Source of the DNA: Adineta ricciae
Lineage: Eukaryota; Rotifera; Eurotatoria; Adinetida; Adinetidae
Direction: 5' to 3'
DNA length: 64,000 nucleotides
Assembly: GCA_905250025.1 (NCBI GenBank)
Contig: CAJNOJ010000038.1
Coordinates: 434,001-498,000 of the forward strand
Part shown: positions 49,846 to 61,556 of the stretch, piece by piece
How positions within the stretch are numbered: position 1 is the stretch's first letter
Layout of the letters: the number at the start of each line of letters is the position of its first letter
Notes under the pieces: model-generated
What the model saw: the letters and a program-made list of their open reading frames with translations, nothing else
Told to the model about the DNA's origin: nothing
The model's database searches: none
Program-made: the position numbers and the translations under genes

Positions 49846-52800
49846 CATATTCTTCAAGTATTTGGCAAGTATTTTGTCTTGTTGTTGTGTTCCCTATTCA
49901 TCTCTGTTGTATTTTCAATTGTTGTGTATTTATTGGACTAACTGACCTTCACAAACATTTTTTTGTCACACAATCTCTTTTTTTTTCTTTTCACATTAAA
50001 AAGAAGTTTATCAACAGAAGAATATCTTCTCTTCTCTTGCTCATTTCAATGTTCTCAAGCAAATTACTGTATGAAAGAAATCAATGGTATGAGTTCTAAC
50101 TATTCAATATTCTCTCTTTCCTTTTCTTCCCTTTTTTAACCCATTTTTCTTGGAGTCCGACGCTGCACTTGAATGAGCGATCTGGCAGGAAATGAACACT
50201 TGGGTCGTGCGGCGCGAACTCAATACCTGTGCTGTTTAGTGCTCTCACTTTTCTATCGTATATTTCAGTGTGAAGTACTTTCGTTTGTACCACCGTCGGG
50301 ACGACAATGGATTGTGCTCGACGGACACACACGCACAAAAAAAAGGAATTTCCGTCTCGGTGAGCTTCCCGCCGTCCGTCAATTTTATCTTCTTCATCTT
50401 CTCCTCCAACTTCTTCTTTATTTCGATCAATAGTTAGAGTCTTCGTGTGACAAGTTGTAATTGTTGTTAGTTTGCGCAAGGCTTAAGATTCACCGCCATG
50501 ATCATAGCCGGCGACAATTGTTGTTAGTGTCCTGTTGACATACTTTGTGTATGCAAGAGTCAGATAGTCACTTGACCAATGTACATAGATGTAAATCTAT
50601 GTGTGTACGTCATTATCGTTTTTTTTAGTCAGGAGGAAATCTATCGTTTTCTGAGTACAAACGACTTATGTGATCATAAATCACTTTCTTCTTTGGCGAT
50701 CTATATCGATTTGCATCTGTACATATATGCATGTCTATATTCTGCAAAAAGAAAAGAAAGAAATGGCGAACAACCGTTAAATTGAACATAAGCATAGTTC
50801 CGCTTTAATGACTGTTAATGATGAGAAAACAGACTTTTCAATTGCTGCCGCTTCCGCAGGTTGGAAGAAAATTGAAAAACGAGTGCATGTCTGTTTGTGA
50901 TATCCAGATTCGATTGATTTAGATCGACGTTTATTCCATATTCCACCGAAAAGGAAGAGAGTGGCGAAGATAACCTGCTTGACTTTATAGACTGGATAAT
51001 ATGACTATATACTCATTATTCAAAGCTAATGCTATTACATCTTCGATTATGGTGATAATGAGTAGAGAAAAGCATATGATAGAGAGAAAGAGGAGGTGCT
51101 CTGTTCGAAGAAGAAGAAAGATGAGCAAGCACATTATCCGCAATATGCAAGAAGGGAGAGCGAGAGCGGCAAGCCTGAAAGGAAATAAATAGATCTCATC
51201 ATTTTCTTCCATCATAGCTGTTTGGTCGTTGTCAGTGCCCATAATTGTTTATACTTATCAACACTCCAGAGACGAACAAGTATCGATTTATTTTGCCCTT
51301 TTGCCACTGTCATTTGGCAGCTTTTGCTTAGTCCCAACCTGCTTCTCCTCTTTCCATTTTCTCTCTCTCTCGACCAGTAAAAGTTGTCTAGTATTATTAT
51401 CATTATCATCAGCAGCAGCAGCAACGGTTGATTCGTGCAATAGGTTCATGTGAGCGCGTCTGCTGGTGTTATTGCAACTGATCACTTGGCAAGAACGCAT
51501 GCAAATACTGTTTATCATACATATACACATACAGAGGGAAAAGGGAAAGGGAAACATATAAAATGAGAGAGAGAGAAGGAGAAATGTTCGTTGATTGACG
51601 ACTCGTGTGTGTCGAACACGTACAATAACCGATGATGACGAGTCAAAAAAATTAACTTGTACACATCACATCTTATCGACGTGCTTTCCTATCACGATAC
51701 ACAACCTGTATAACGATGATGAGCATCTGTAACTAAAGAGAAAATGAATGGTTTGCGTTACAATACTACGTGAGAATTTTTTGAGTGATATACCAGCCTG
51801 CAACTACTCATGTGAATTGTCTTTCATCTCGATTGCAACGACTCGTTTAATGGCAATGATTCTTCCTTCATTGGAGTTCATCATAATTTCTCTTCTTTTT
51901 TATTTATATAAAATTCCCAGCGGAACGACAACTTCCTTCTTATTTCTCTCCCGTTTTTCTCCTTCGCTATTTGATGTTAACCAATCGTAGGTTCAGGATG
52001 AATGATAATTTTTTCGATTTCTTATTTCAAATTACTTCAATGAGCAGTTAGCCGAATAGAACTGCTTTGATGATGTACTTATTGTTCAATCGATATTGCC
52101 TTTTTGATTATACGATTGATAATGGATTGTTGCCAGAATGAAGAATGTACGCCTGGAATAGAATGAGAATGAATAGATCTATTTAGCACGTGGAACAGTA
52201 GCTATGTCTGAGAGGAAGAACGTATGTGTGCCCGAGAAAAGGAGAGTGGCGCCTTTCTAATTATCATTTGACATATAGCACAATCGTCGAGTAGAAACAA
52301 AATGGGACATTGGGCTTGATGATGACAAGCGTCATCACTTTTACTATCATCGAATAAGCTGTTGTTGTAATTTCATTGGCATAGAAGTTAGTGTAAACAT
52401 TTTGTCTTTCAACACTTGTCTTGTCGTCGCCGTGGTAGCCTGGCTTTCATATGCTCGTTTTGTTAGGATAAAGAACATAAGACAAAAAAATCGTTGTTGA
52501 GTAGCTAACATTTACATCTAGCGATATGCGAAAGTCAGAGGAAAGGGCATTATACATAATCATCGTTGAAATCATGGATAATTATTTTGAAAATCCAATT
52601 CAATAATAGATTGGACGAATACATCGCTCGTACTGAATATCCAGGACCTGGCTCTCTTAGAATGCAATATGATCAATTTAGTCGATCTGAAAACCTTCAA
52701 GACATGTTAATTTAAGAGACACATTTCATGCGTGCTTGATTTGATATTTAGTTTCTTTCTTTCTTTCTATTCGACATGGAGACATGTATATCGGCACAAA

Positions 52801-54772
52801 GAGACCGATGACATTGCTTGTTCTTCTGCTCGTCCTAGTTAGTTTTCCTAATATATATATATGCGTATCTATTCTAAAAGGTCTATGTCTATCAAGCAGA
52901 AAGGTGCATATTGGCGTGAAAAATGACTTTCTAATGGCACTCCCACCACACCAGCTTAGCATCAGCAATAACTAAGCAGGCGTGGATTTGTTCTGCACAT
53001 ACACATAATAATTTCGTACACAATTTTCTTGACATTGCTTGCCGCTCGGTCTCGATTAATCATTTTTTTTTGTTTCACTTACAACGGAGACGAGTTCTCC
53101 ATATGGATAAAAACAAAGTCAAAAGAAAAGAAAAGAGAAGAGAAGAGCGGATCTGTCCAAATGTGTATTTGATGCTTTAAATCTGCACAGAAATGAGCAA
53201 CATCTCTCAACAGGTGGCTCTTCTCCAAACAAATATTCGTATATACATATACAGAGCGGTTACCTAAGCAAAACTCGTGCATACATTGCTCTGACGGGAT
53301 AAAAAGTGAACGGTCGTCATCTGAAATGTAAACACATCAATTCATCATTCGTCCATCAAGATGATACATTCTCTTGACTGCTGCTTATGCTGTCCTTCAT
53401 AATTTGCAAAGAAGAAAGCGCTTGATTCCAACATGGAATCGAAGATCTTGAAATAACAACTATTTCCATCTTTTCTCTCTCTCTCTCTCTTTTAAATCAA
53501 ATCGAGGCGTTTTCTCATCAGTACATTGCGATCTTTCAATTTTTTTTTCATTCCACCCCGGAAGACCTACTACTAATTAAATGTATATGAAAAGAAAAAC
53601 ACCAATCGCAGAACATGGTCTTGTTATCACCTCCGATTGATCTTTCAAGTCAATGCACCGCATGCATGTAGAGATATCTCTGTGTGCGTGTGTATATGTA
53701 TATGCTTGAACAAATTCTACTTGGAAATAACATCGAGGACAGTCAGCAGAAGCACCAGCAATGTATTTCGATGTTAATGATAAGTTGATGAGAAAAAGAA
53801 AAGAAATTAGTACTAGTTCATCCAGTAACAGGCATACCATGGTCGTTATCTAATGAATATGGGTGTAGAATGTCGGCTAATTATATTCTAAGATTTTCAC
53901 AGATTGAACAAAGGCGAATACATAGATCAAAAGAAGAGGAATGAGTTGTTTCTTTTCTGTTCATCATCATCAGCGAAGTAACACCAGCGTCATCACAGAT
54001 AACATCTTCTCGTTTGGAAAGAAAAATTCATTTAAGCTCAGCTTTGTTTCATGTTGATACAAATCGGTAGCGGCAGAATGTTGTTCATTGGATTTGTTTT
54101 TCAGTGCCGACGCACGCGTGTGTGTCGAGATGTCTTATCAGATCGGACATTGATGATGACGAACTTTTCAAGACACAAGAGATTTACAATTGATCTATTC
54201 GTGTGCGACTGTACAAATATGAGAACATGATCAGATTTCTTTTTCGAAAGAAAAATATAAACAAATCATTTATGCATTGATTCGTATTGGATGGAAATTT
54301 TCAATTTCGAAAAGAGTCTCGCGAGATGAAAGCAATAATTAATTACAATTGGAAAAGGAAAAGTTGAAAATTAGAATCTTATTATCCGCGAGAGCTGAAA
54401 TGAATTCATTAAAAACATTCGAAGTAAACCACGGGTAAATTGATCACGTGTTACCAGCATGATATCGGATTTGAACATGCGTAATAACAAAGAAAAGAGT
54501 TTTCCCCAGAAAATTGACGACAATTAACAAATCCGTATTAAAAACGCCTTTCGATTACAAATGAAAGGTTCTAGACTACAATTTTCCGAGAAATTAGAAG
54601 TTGGAAGTATATTCTCAACAAGACTTTTCAATAAAGATTTTAGCCTTGTATCAACATACTACATAAGAAATCTCGATTAATCAAGTGCTTTAATTTGCGT
54701 GGATTATAATCTTTTCGTGAAACACCGACATACGCCAGAGAGTGCATTTGACCTATTGCCTTAAAACAAAAT
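49846..54772. other. Large intergenic region, no gene seen
   Basis: About 4.9 kb of AT-rich DNA with CT/GA tracts. A slightly GC-richer patch at about 50150-50360 does not hold a supportable frame. Because it flanks a developmental regulator, cis-regulatory elements are plausible but not demonstrable from the sequence alone. Confidence 0.55.
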
Positions 54773-55715
54773 ATGTCGTGGCTGTTACAAGTGAAATTTT
54801 GGCTGTTACTTACTCTAGCGATTCCATCAACGATTTGTTCGATCTTAGTTTTCATTTATTTTTTTCGACGATGGAACAGGCTTACACTCGATCATCATTT
54901 GACATTAATTCTCGTGACAGTGTGTTTTATCCAACTGACAACGAATTTTCCGTTTATTATAATTTATAATCATTTTAACTGGGTTGTTCCAACGACGGAT
55001 AGCTTTTGTCTTTGGTGGAATTGGTGGGAGTACGGATTGAACGGAGTTTTGCTATTTGCGATGGCTTGGGGATCTATTGAACGGCATTTACTGGTATTTC
55101 ATCGAGGAATGATGATAACGCGAAAACAGCGAATCTTGTTTCATTTATTACCAATATCACTTGCTTGTCTATACCCACTTTTGTTATATTTCATTGTGGT
55201 TATATTAAATCCCTGTCAAAACTATTGGCATTACAATGAGGTAAAGTTTTTCTTTTCTCTCTCAATTGAAATAGCAGTGTTTTTTTAATAAAAAGGTCTT
55301 TTGCGGAATACCATGTTATCTAATAGATTATCCAATACTTGCAACTTATGATTTCATTGCCGACATTGTATTTCCAGTTCTAGTGATTGCTTCGGCTAAT
55401 GTAAGTCTTATCATTCGGGTTGTTTTGCAAAAACGGCAACATAACGTAGCATGGCGTCGACAACGTAAATTAACTCGGCAACTTATTGGCATAGCTATCA
55501 TTTATATACTGTTTTGGTTTCCATTGACATTAGGTGGACTCGTTTTAACATTCACGTCGTCATCGGATTTGTTATCCATTCAAGTAAATTATTTCTTTTT
55601 CTTCGTTCATTTTATACCCGGTTTATTACCATTTACTTCGATCACTTCGTTATCTGATTTCAAGAAAACCGTTTTTGGAAAACAAGGCACAATAGTTACA
55701 CCTTTTACACTTTAA
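54773..55715 (+). CDS. Divergent rhodopsin-like 7TM receptor
   Basis: Exons 54773-55240 and 55296-55715 join in phase to 295 residues. Seven hydrophobic segments are present: TM1 FWLLLTLAIPSTICSILVFI; TM2 LTLILVTVCFIQLT; TM3 with the disulphide-type Cys in TDSFCLWWNWWEYG and AMAWGSIERHLLVFHR after it (ERH in place of DRY); TM4 ISLACLYPLLLYFIVVIL; a second Cys-containing loop (VFCGIPCYLI); TM5 IVFPVLVIASANVSLIIRVV; TM6 GIAIIYILFWFPLTLGGLVL; TM7 FFFFVHFIPGLLPF. The N- and C-termini are very short. NPxxY is absent. This resembles the lineage-specific orphan receptors of rotifers. Ligand unknown. Confidence 0.85.
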
Positions 55716-56175
55716 GTACTTGACGAACTTTAGATTTTCTTTTCAATCATTCTAGTTAAGCAACATCTTTACAAGAATGTTGTTCCCACCAGTGTTACCG
55801 GATGCTGTGTCCTCATTTTAATGAGTGCATTATTAAAAAGACCCTTATCTTTGCTAATTGAATAAAAGTTAGTTTGTCATAACCTAGATATCTAGATTTT
55901 AATCCAGTTTAAGAATGAGTTCAATCATTTTAACTAATACAAAGAATTCCTGTATAATATAATTGGAACGTCATCGCACAATACGAAATACCAGAGCATG
56001 ACAAGAAAGAACAGAATGTTTGAAACACATACGTATAATCAGTAGTTCAAACCTGCCAAAAGAGAAGTTGAAAAGAATTTTTAACAGTGCAGTACGAAAA
56101 AGAAAAGAGACAATATCTCGATGAGATAAATTATGACAATAAAAAGACATTTGATCTAAGTATCCATGTGTATTG
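55716..56175. other. Convergent intergenic region
   Basis: 460 nt between the 7TM receptor stop and the WDR82 stop. An AATAAA at 55861-55866 may end the receptor transcript. No gene seen. Confidence 0.55.
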
Positions 56176-57800
56176 TTACGATGGCGTATCATCTGTTGGT
56201 TGCGAATCGATCATAGGTAGCCAAAATAACTGAAAAGAGATCAGAATGATAAAATAAGAGAGATACAGATTTTGGAAATGTGACAAACCATATTTGTATG
56301 AGCTGTTGCAAACATGAGAAAGGCAGGATTGAATTGAATACATTGGATAGCACCAGTATGTTCCGTCTAAATGATTCAAAGATTCGCTTTTATAGAAGAA
56401 ATCTATATAGACAACAACGAACTTGTTTCTCAATAACTTTGTCACCGCTTTCTGCTTTGTGGATTAGGATACGGTTATCACCCGAACCTGAAATAAACAT
56501 AAGTTGATTTTATTGTCGTGCTGATGAGACTCGAAATACACACCACATAAAATATAACTTGAATCAGGGCTAAAGCAGCACTGCAATGGTTCGTGTCGAT
56601 CATTTGCAATATTCTGAGGAAAATTCAAATAAATAAAACCAATCTACTCAACGAAATTCACTTACAGTAAACTTATGTATAGGCAAACCTTGAAAAGCTT
56701 CAATCAAATGTAAGTTGGTACCATTGGTGGCAATCGAAATCATCTTTCCATCTGGGCTAAATTTCAAATGTGTCCATTGTTCAGTTGGAAGTGCGGAGTC
56801 TGTCGTTGTTTTGTCATTATTATCCATCATTTCCAATGGTCGGAATGTCGTGAATGGTCCCTGAAAAAAGAAGATCATATTTTTATTTTGATCTTCCATT
56901 TTACTACCTGCCGGTAAGTTTGCATACTTTATCAAAATGGCGAATATCGTAGAGTTTTATCTGAGATGACTGAATACCAACTGCGAAGACCACGCCTGAA
57001 GGTATCGAGAAATGAAAGATGATGATGACTTGTCTGCGTAGGATTGAATTACCTTCGGGATCGAAATTCGCTACAGGACGGCTATGCGGTCCAGCTGCTG
57101 CTTGCACGTTGAGAAGACCCTAGATATTGTAAAAGAAGAATATAAAGAATAGTTTTCAGAAGTAGTCGTCCTTACTTGTGAGGTTGGAATTCGTACATCC
57201 CAAAGGCGTAATGTATTATCGACTGAAGATGTGAGAAATGTTTCTTCTGTTGGACAAATACTCAAACTCACAACACTGAAAAGAACACGAAATCATTTGT
57301 ATTGGACTTCTACGAAGAGTATCTAGTTATCAAATCATGTCATTTACCGTTTCGTATGTCCTGAATAGTATCGAATATATTTGTTTCCTTCCAATTGTAA
57401 TAATCGAACGGAATCTATTACAAAACAATCAATGTAAGTATGGCCTATCGATTGAAAGACACAGACCATCGACCTTCGTCGAGCCATGAAGCACTTGTTC
57501 AGTTCCATGGATGAAATGAATAAGATCAACTCCATACTTTTTACTGAATAATGTTCGTTTTGTTCTGAACAAAAATCATTGCAAATGATATTCGATATCG
57601 ATTCTTGGTCAAGAAAGTTCCACATACTCTCCTTCTTTACAATCGTAAATTACAATGGAATCATCATCACTCGATGAAATCAAGGTTTCGCCGTCAAGTG
57701 AGAAATTCATCGCATTTATACGATCTTTATTCACATTGAACGATTTCGCTACATTGAATTGTTTCATCGTATCTTGAGTAAATTTGATTTCTGACGCCAT
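56176..57800 (-). CDS. WDR82: WDR82/Swd2 WD40-repeat protein
   Basis: Reads MASEIKFTQDTMKQFNVAKS, then INAMNFSLDGETLISSSDDD, SIVIYDCKEGEY, SKKYGVDLIHFIH, NKYIRYYSGHTKRVV, LTSSVDNTLRLWDVR, FDPEGVVFAVGIQSSQIKLY, LKFSPDGKMISIATNG, and a C-terminus LFWLPMIDSQPTDDTPS. These match WDR82 along its length, including the C-terminal FWLP motif. The protein is a subunit of SET1/COMPASS H3K4 methyltransferase and of PP1-PNUTS complexes in the nucleus. Short introns interrupt it, one 57 nt and stop-free after FDPEG. The ATG directly follows ATTTTAG. It is the last of three same-strand housekeeping genes spaced about 220-255 nt apart. Confidence 0.92.
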
Positions 57801-58054
57801 CTAAAATAAAAGTTCAAAGAGTTTCATTCCTGAATTCCAAATGTCAAGCACAAAAGTGTGACTTAGAAGTCACGTCGTTTTCTATAGGCGCTGTCATGAG
57901 TGCTGAAACTAGAAGGTTCACTTAATGTTTAATTGAAGGCTATGTGAAAGGAATATACTGTAGATTTTATTCTATCAAGTTGGCAAGTTATCAAAACGAA
58001 AAGAGTAAATCACAAAATATGATTAAATCACTGTGAATAAAACGATCGAAACGC
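57801..58054. other. Short same-strand intergenic region (WDR82/DHRS1)
   Basis: 254 nt containing a minus-strand AATAAA (57966-57971), about 85 nt after the DHRS1 stop, and the acceptor tract immediately before the WDR82 ATG. Confidence 0.6.
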
Positions 58055-59431
58055 TTAAAATTTATTTCCTCCTTGATGAAATAACCAGTATGGAAGTTTC
58101 AAAAAGCCAGGAATCCATCCAGCTAACCAACGTAAAGCAGGTGCTTGTCGAACAAGAAAGCTAAATGAACGAATATTCACTGCAGGTTGACCTAAACATT
58201 TGATAAACATGTAAGAGCGTTTGATTCACTGATGACCTACCATCTGAATCGACAATACTATGAGCATCTCCATAGTCAGCGGTCAATACTATTTTTCCTG
58301 AATAATCCATTACCGATGGATCTATTCAAGAGAAACCCAATGAATTTCGAAAAACTGGTGAGAATAACACGAACTTTGTGCTAAATGAGCGATGATGCGA
58401 CCGGCATATTCTGCTGTTTCTGGTTTACCATACTTTTCTAACATTTTGCGAAACTGAAACGGAGATAATCAAATAATCTATTGTGAGAAATAGTATTCGG
58501 GTGCGGTACATACGCCAACTGAATTTTCTGATGCTTGAATTGTTTCTGTAAAGACTGCACCGGGCCAAAGTGAAATCGAAGCTACGTTATGTTTTCTCAA
58601 TTCTGTTCCTGTATCTGCTGCCATTCGATCACACTAAAATATTCCGAAGATTATTAAACCATCTAAGAATAACGTATAGAAACTGACAGCAGCTTTTCCA
58701 ATTCCGTATGGAACGTTAAACAAATAACGTAAACCACCGGCTGATGAAATCACAACGATAAGACCTTGTTTTCGAGGTACCATCAAGCGAGCAGCATGAA
58801 CAGTACAATAATAATGATTACTAGAATGAAAATAGAAAGACTTATCATCGAACTAAGTATGGATTTCGAAACCATACCGTAGACCGACATTATTAATATC
58901 GTCGAACAAGCTTGGCTCAACTTCCCAAAACGATTTACCCGATGAAGCTAATATTGGCTAAGCAGAAGAAAAGTAGAAGCTCAAAATCAATAATCTACTA
59001 CATACTTCCACTCCTTTGTAAGCGTTATTGACTAGAATATCAAGTCGACCATCTTGTTCTTTGGCAATTCGTTTGAAAAGTTCTTCAACTTCATCCATAT
59101 TCTCGTGATCAACACGCACTGGTATGCATTTACCGCCGCGTTGTCGAATCTAAATACAAAGTATCCTCCTTTACACGTAGTGAAATTCCTTGTATCTTTA
59201 CGGCTTCGGCTGTTTCTTCCAAACTACCACTTTTACCATCGCTCGACTTCATTGTTCGACCTCAATAGAATGCACGATATCTGTTCACTCCGTAGATTGA
59301 CTACAATAGTGCCTACCTGTCACATAAACGAGCGCTCCAGCTGCTCCTAATTCAACGGCAATACCTTTGCCAATACCTCGTGTTCCACCTGTCACAAGTG
59401 CTACTCGACCAGCTAAAGAAACCGTCGCCAT
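58055..59431 (-). CDS. DHRS1: Short-chain dehydrogenase/reductase, DHRS1-like
   Basis: Starts MATVSLAGRVALVTGGTRGI with the TGxxxGIG cofactor motif, then RLDILVNNAYKGVE (NNA(Y) motif), FWEVEPSLFDDINNVGLR, ARLMVPRKQGLIVVISSAGG, the catalytic YGIGKAA (YxxxK) after FNVP, SLWPGAVFTE, and the DHRS1-type tail RWLAGWIPGFLKLPYWLF. Several short introns. DHRS1 is an NAD(P)H-dependent reductase associated with the ER membrane; the hydrophobic C-terminal part fits this. Catalytic Ser, Tyr and Lys are all present. The ATG directly follows a TATTTCAG acceptor. Confidence 0.9.
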
Positions 59432-59651
59432 CTGAAATAGAATATTATACTTTTGCTGTCGCTGTCTTTGTTTTCTTTAAAGCTGTCTAATCATCATATG
59501 TACATCTGAATCCAATGAAAAAAAAAGAACGCATGAAAAATAGATAGATATTTCTATATAAGTGTAGAGACGCATGGTTAATGAACAAAAGTATCATCAT
59601 ATATACACTTAATACAAAATGATAAAGAGAGAGGAAGGGAAAATCGAAAGA

Positions 59652-61556
59652 TCAATCGCGTTCGTTAAAAAAACTTATTGAAGCAATGTAACCATTGGAC
59701 ATGACTTCAAAGATCATGTCATCGTTAACTAGATGACAGAATGTTGGTCCAAATGGATTTGTTGTATTTGTTGATGATGAACGATGAAGAATAGCAGGTG
59801 GATTTCGATTTTCAAAGATTTCTTGTATAGCTGGCCACTAAAGAATTCAACAAGATTTGCATAACAAACAACCAAAAGAATATTTCTTACTCGTGTAGAT
59901 GGTGTAACCACGATTTCTTTTCCTGTCACATGATTTCGTACAGTTAATTCAAAATTGCACGGGAAATAACTGAAAAACATCGGATAAATATCAGAATAGA
60001 AAACGTGCAGTTTTTACCTATCGAAAAGATAATGGCAAGGAAAATTGGTATGTAAAATAAATTTCTTCACTGTATGACTTTGTCCATCAAATAAGATATC
60101 CTACAGAAAAGAAATTCAAACTTTTTTAAAAATTCCATCACGCCATAATCAATCGTTTTACCATGCCAAAGTTAACGTAATTGTAGTAGAAATCAGATTT
60201 ATCCTGCGAGCGTTGATTTCCAGAGTTTGTTGGTGATGGACTATGAATTTTTATCTTATCATCCGTCTTGTAATACACACTATTAGGACTTCCGATAACG
60301 GAAAGAACATCCTGTAGAAATCCAACATGATTGAATTCGAGATAAGGATCTTTTTGCTAATTTACCTGACAAGTATCATCAAAATGAACAGTTGCATCAA
60401 GATAATCAATATGATCATCGGGATCATACGTTTTCGGTGCATGACCTAGACAAAACAGCGTGATTGAATGATTGTCCATGACACAAATTTACTTTGCATA
60501 CCTTCTACCATCAAGCGACATGTTAATCCGATAGTCTTTTGATTCTCTATCAAATTTGATAGTCTATCAAGAAATACCGATCGGTTAAAGCAATTAACTG
60601 GCAATGGTGGAACACTGACAATATATCAAAGAACATGAAGTATTGGCAAATTGTTGCGATAGTGAACAAACCTGAATTCTAATGGAACATTTCCGTAATA
60701 GATGTATATTTTCGAAACAACGGGCGATTGACCCGGTGGAAATTGAAGAGAATGAAGACCATGCATTGATTTTGTCTACAAAGAAAGATATCATTATCAA
60801 TGATGTTAGTGTGAGGGTGTGGGTGGATCAGATACTTCAACTTGTGGACCAATTTGATTGAAAAAGAATGTCAAGCCAGGAAAATGCATTAGAAATGATT
60901 GACTTTCGCGGTTATAATCTAGTTTACAAAACAAATCAATCGAAATGCAACAAGAAAACATGACAGTTTCTTCTACTGACCACCGGGTCTTGTCGGTCCA
61001 AAAATTTCATTGATATTTTCAATCGTTGGTACGATTTGAGGACTGTTGAAGCAATTGCCACTAGAAGAATTTGACAGAAGATTCAATCAAACGATTATGG
61101 TTATTACTTACAAGTATTTCAGTTTCACCTTCTTCAAATCATATAATTCGATAAGCTATTAATAGGAAGTAAGTTCAGAATATCAAAACGTAAACTTTGT
61201 GCTTTATCTTTACTTTTAATCGCTGAGTAACTGAATCAAAATGAAGTAGAATGCTGTCGTTTGATAGATTCAATGTATAATCAGCACTTAATGGATCCTG
61301 ACACAACGAAAAACAACTTAATAATAAAACTGATTCTATATCTTGCATATTCGTTACTTTGTCATTGTAAACCAAAGTCACTGACTTGATTTGATCGTCA
61401 TTTTGCTTAAGCAACTTGATGACTTGATGTAGAGACATGCCTGAAAGATTGTATGACAATAGAACCCAATTGCTTCTTGCGATTTCACCTACCTAGAACA
61501 ATCTCCCATTTGGTTGTATGAATCGAACGTTGTTGTGTTATTTCAACTTCAAGCAT
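59652..61556 (-). CDS. PHAF1: PHAF1/C16orf70 (UPF0183) family protein
   Basis: Starts MLEVEITQQRSIHTTKWEIV (ATG at 61556) and continues GMSLHQVIKLLKQNDDQIKS, with small exons throughout. The C-terminal blocks are decisive: VKKFILHTNFPCHYLFDRYF, CNFELTV, TPSTRWPAIQEIFENRNPPA, ILHRSSSTNTTNPFGPTFCH, MIFEVMSNGYIASIS. The central part includes GLHSLQFPPGQSPVVSKIYI-like and QDVLSVIGSPNSVYYKTDDK-like exons. In vertebrates PHAF1 (with BCAS3) binds phosphoinositides on the phagophore during autophagy; function here is inferred from homology. Length fits the family. Confidence 0.92.

Noticed and set aside
49846..54772. A gene in the large interval after the Snail-like gene
   Set aside because: Only short frames of biased composition were found on either strand, with no splice-compatible chain or recognisable motif.
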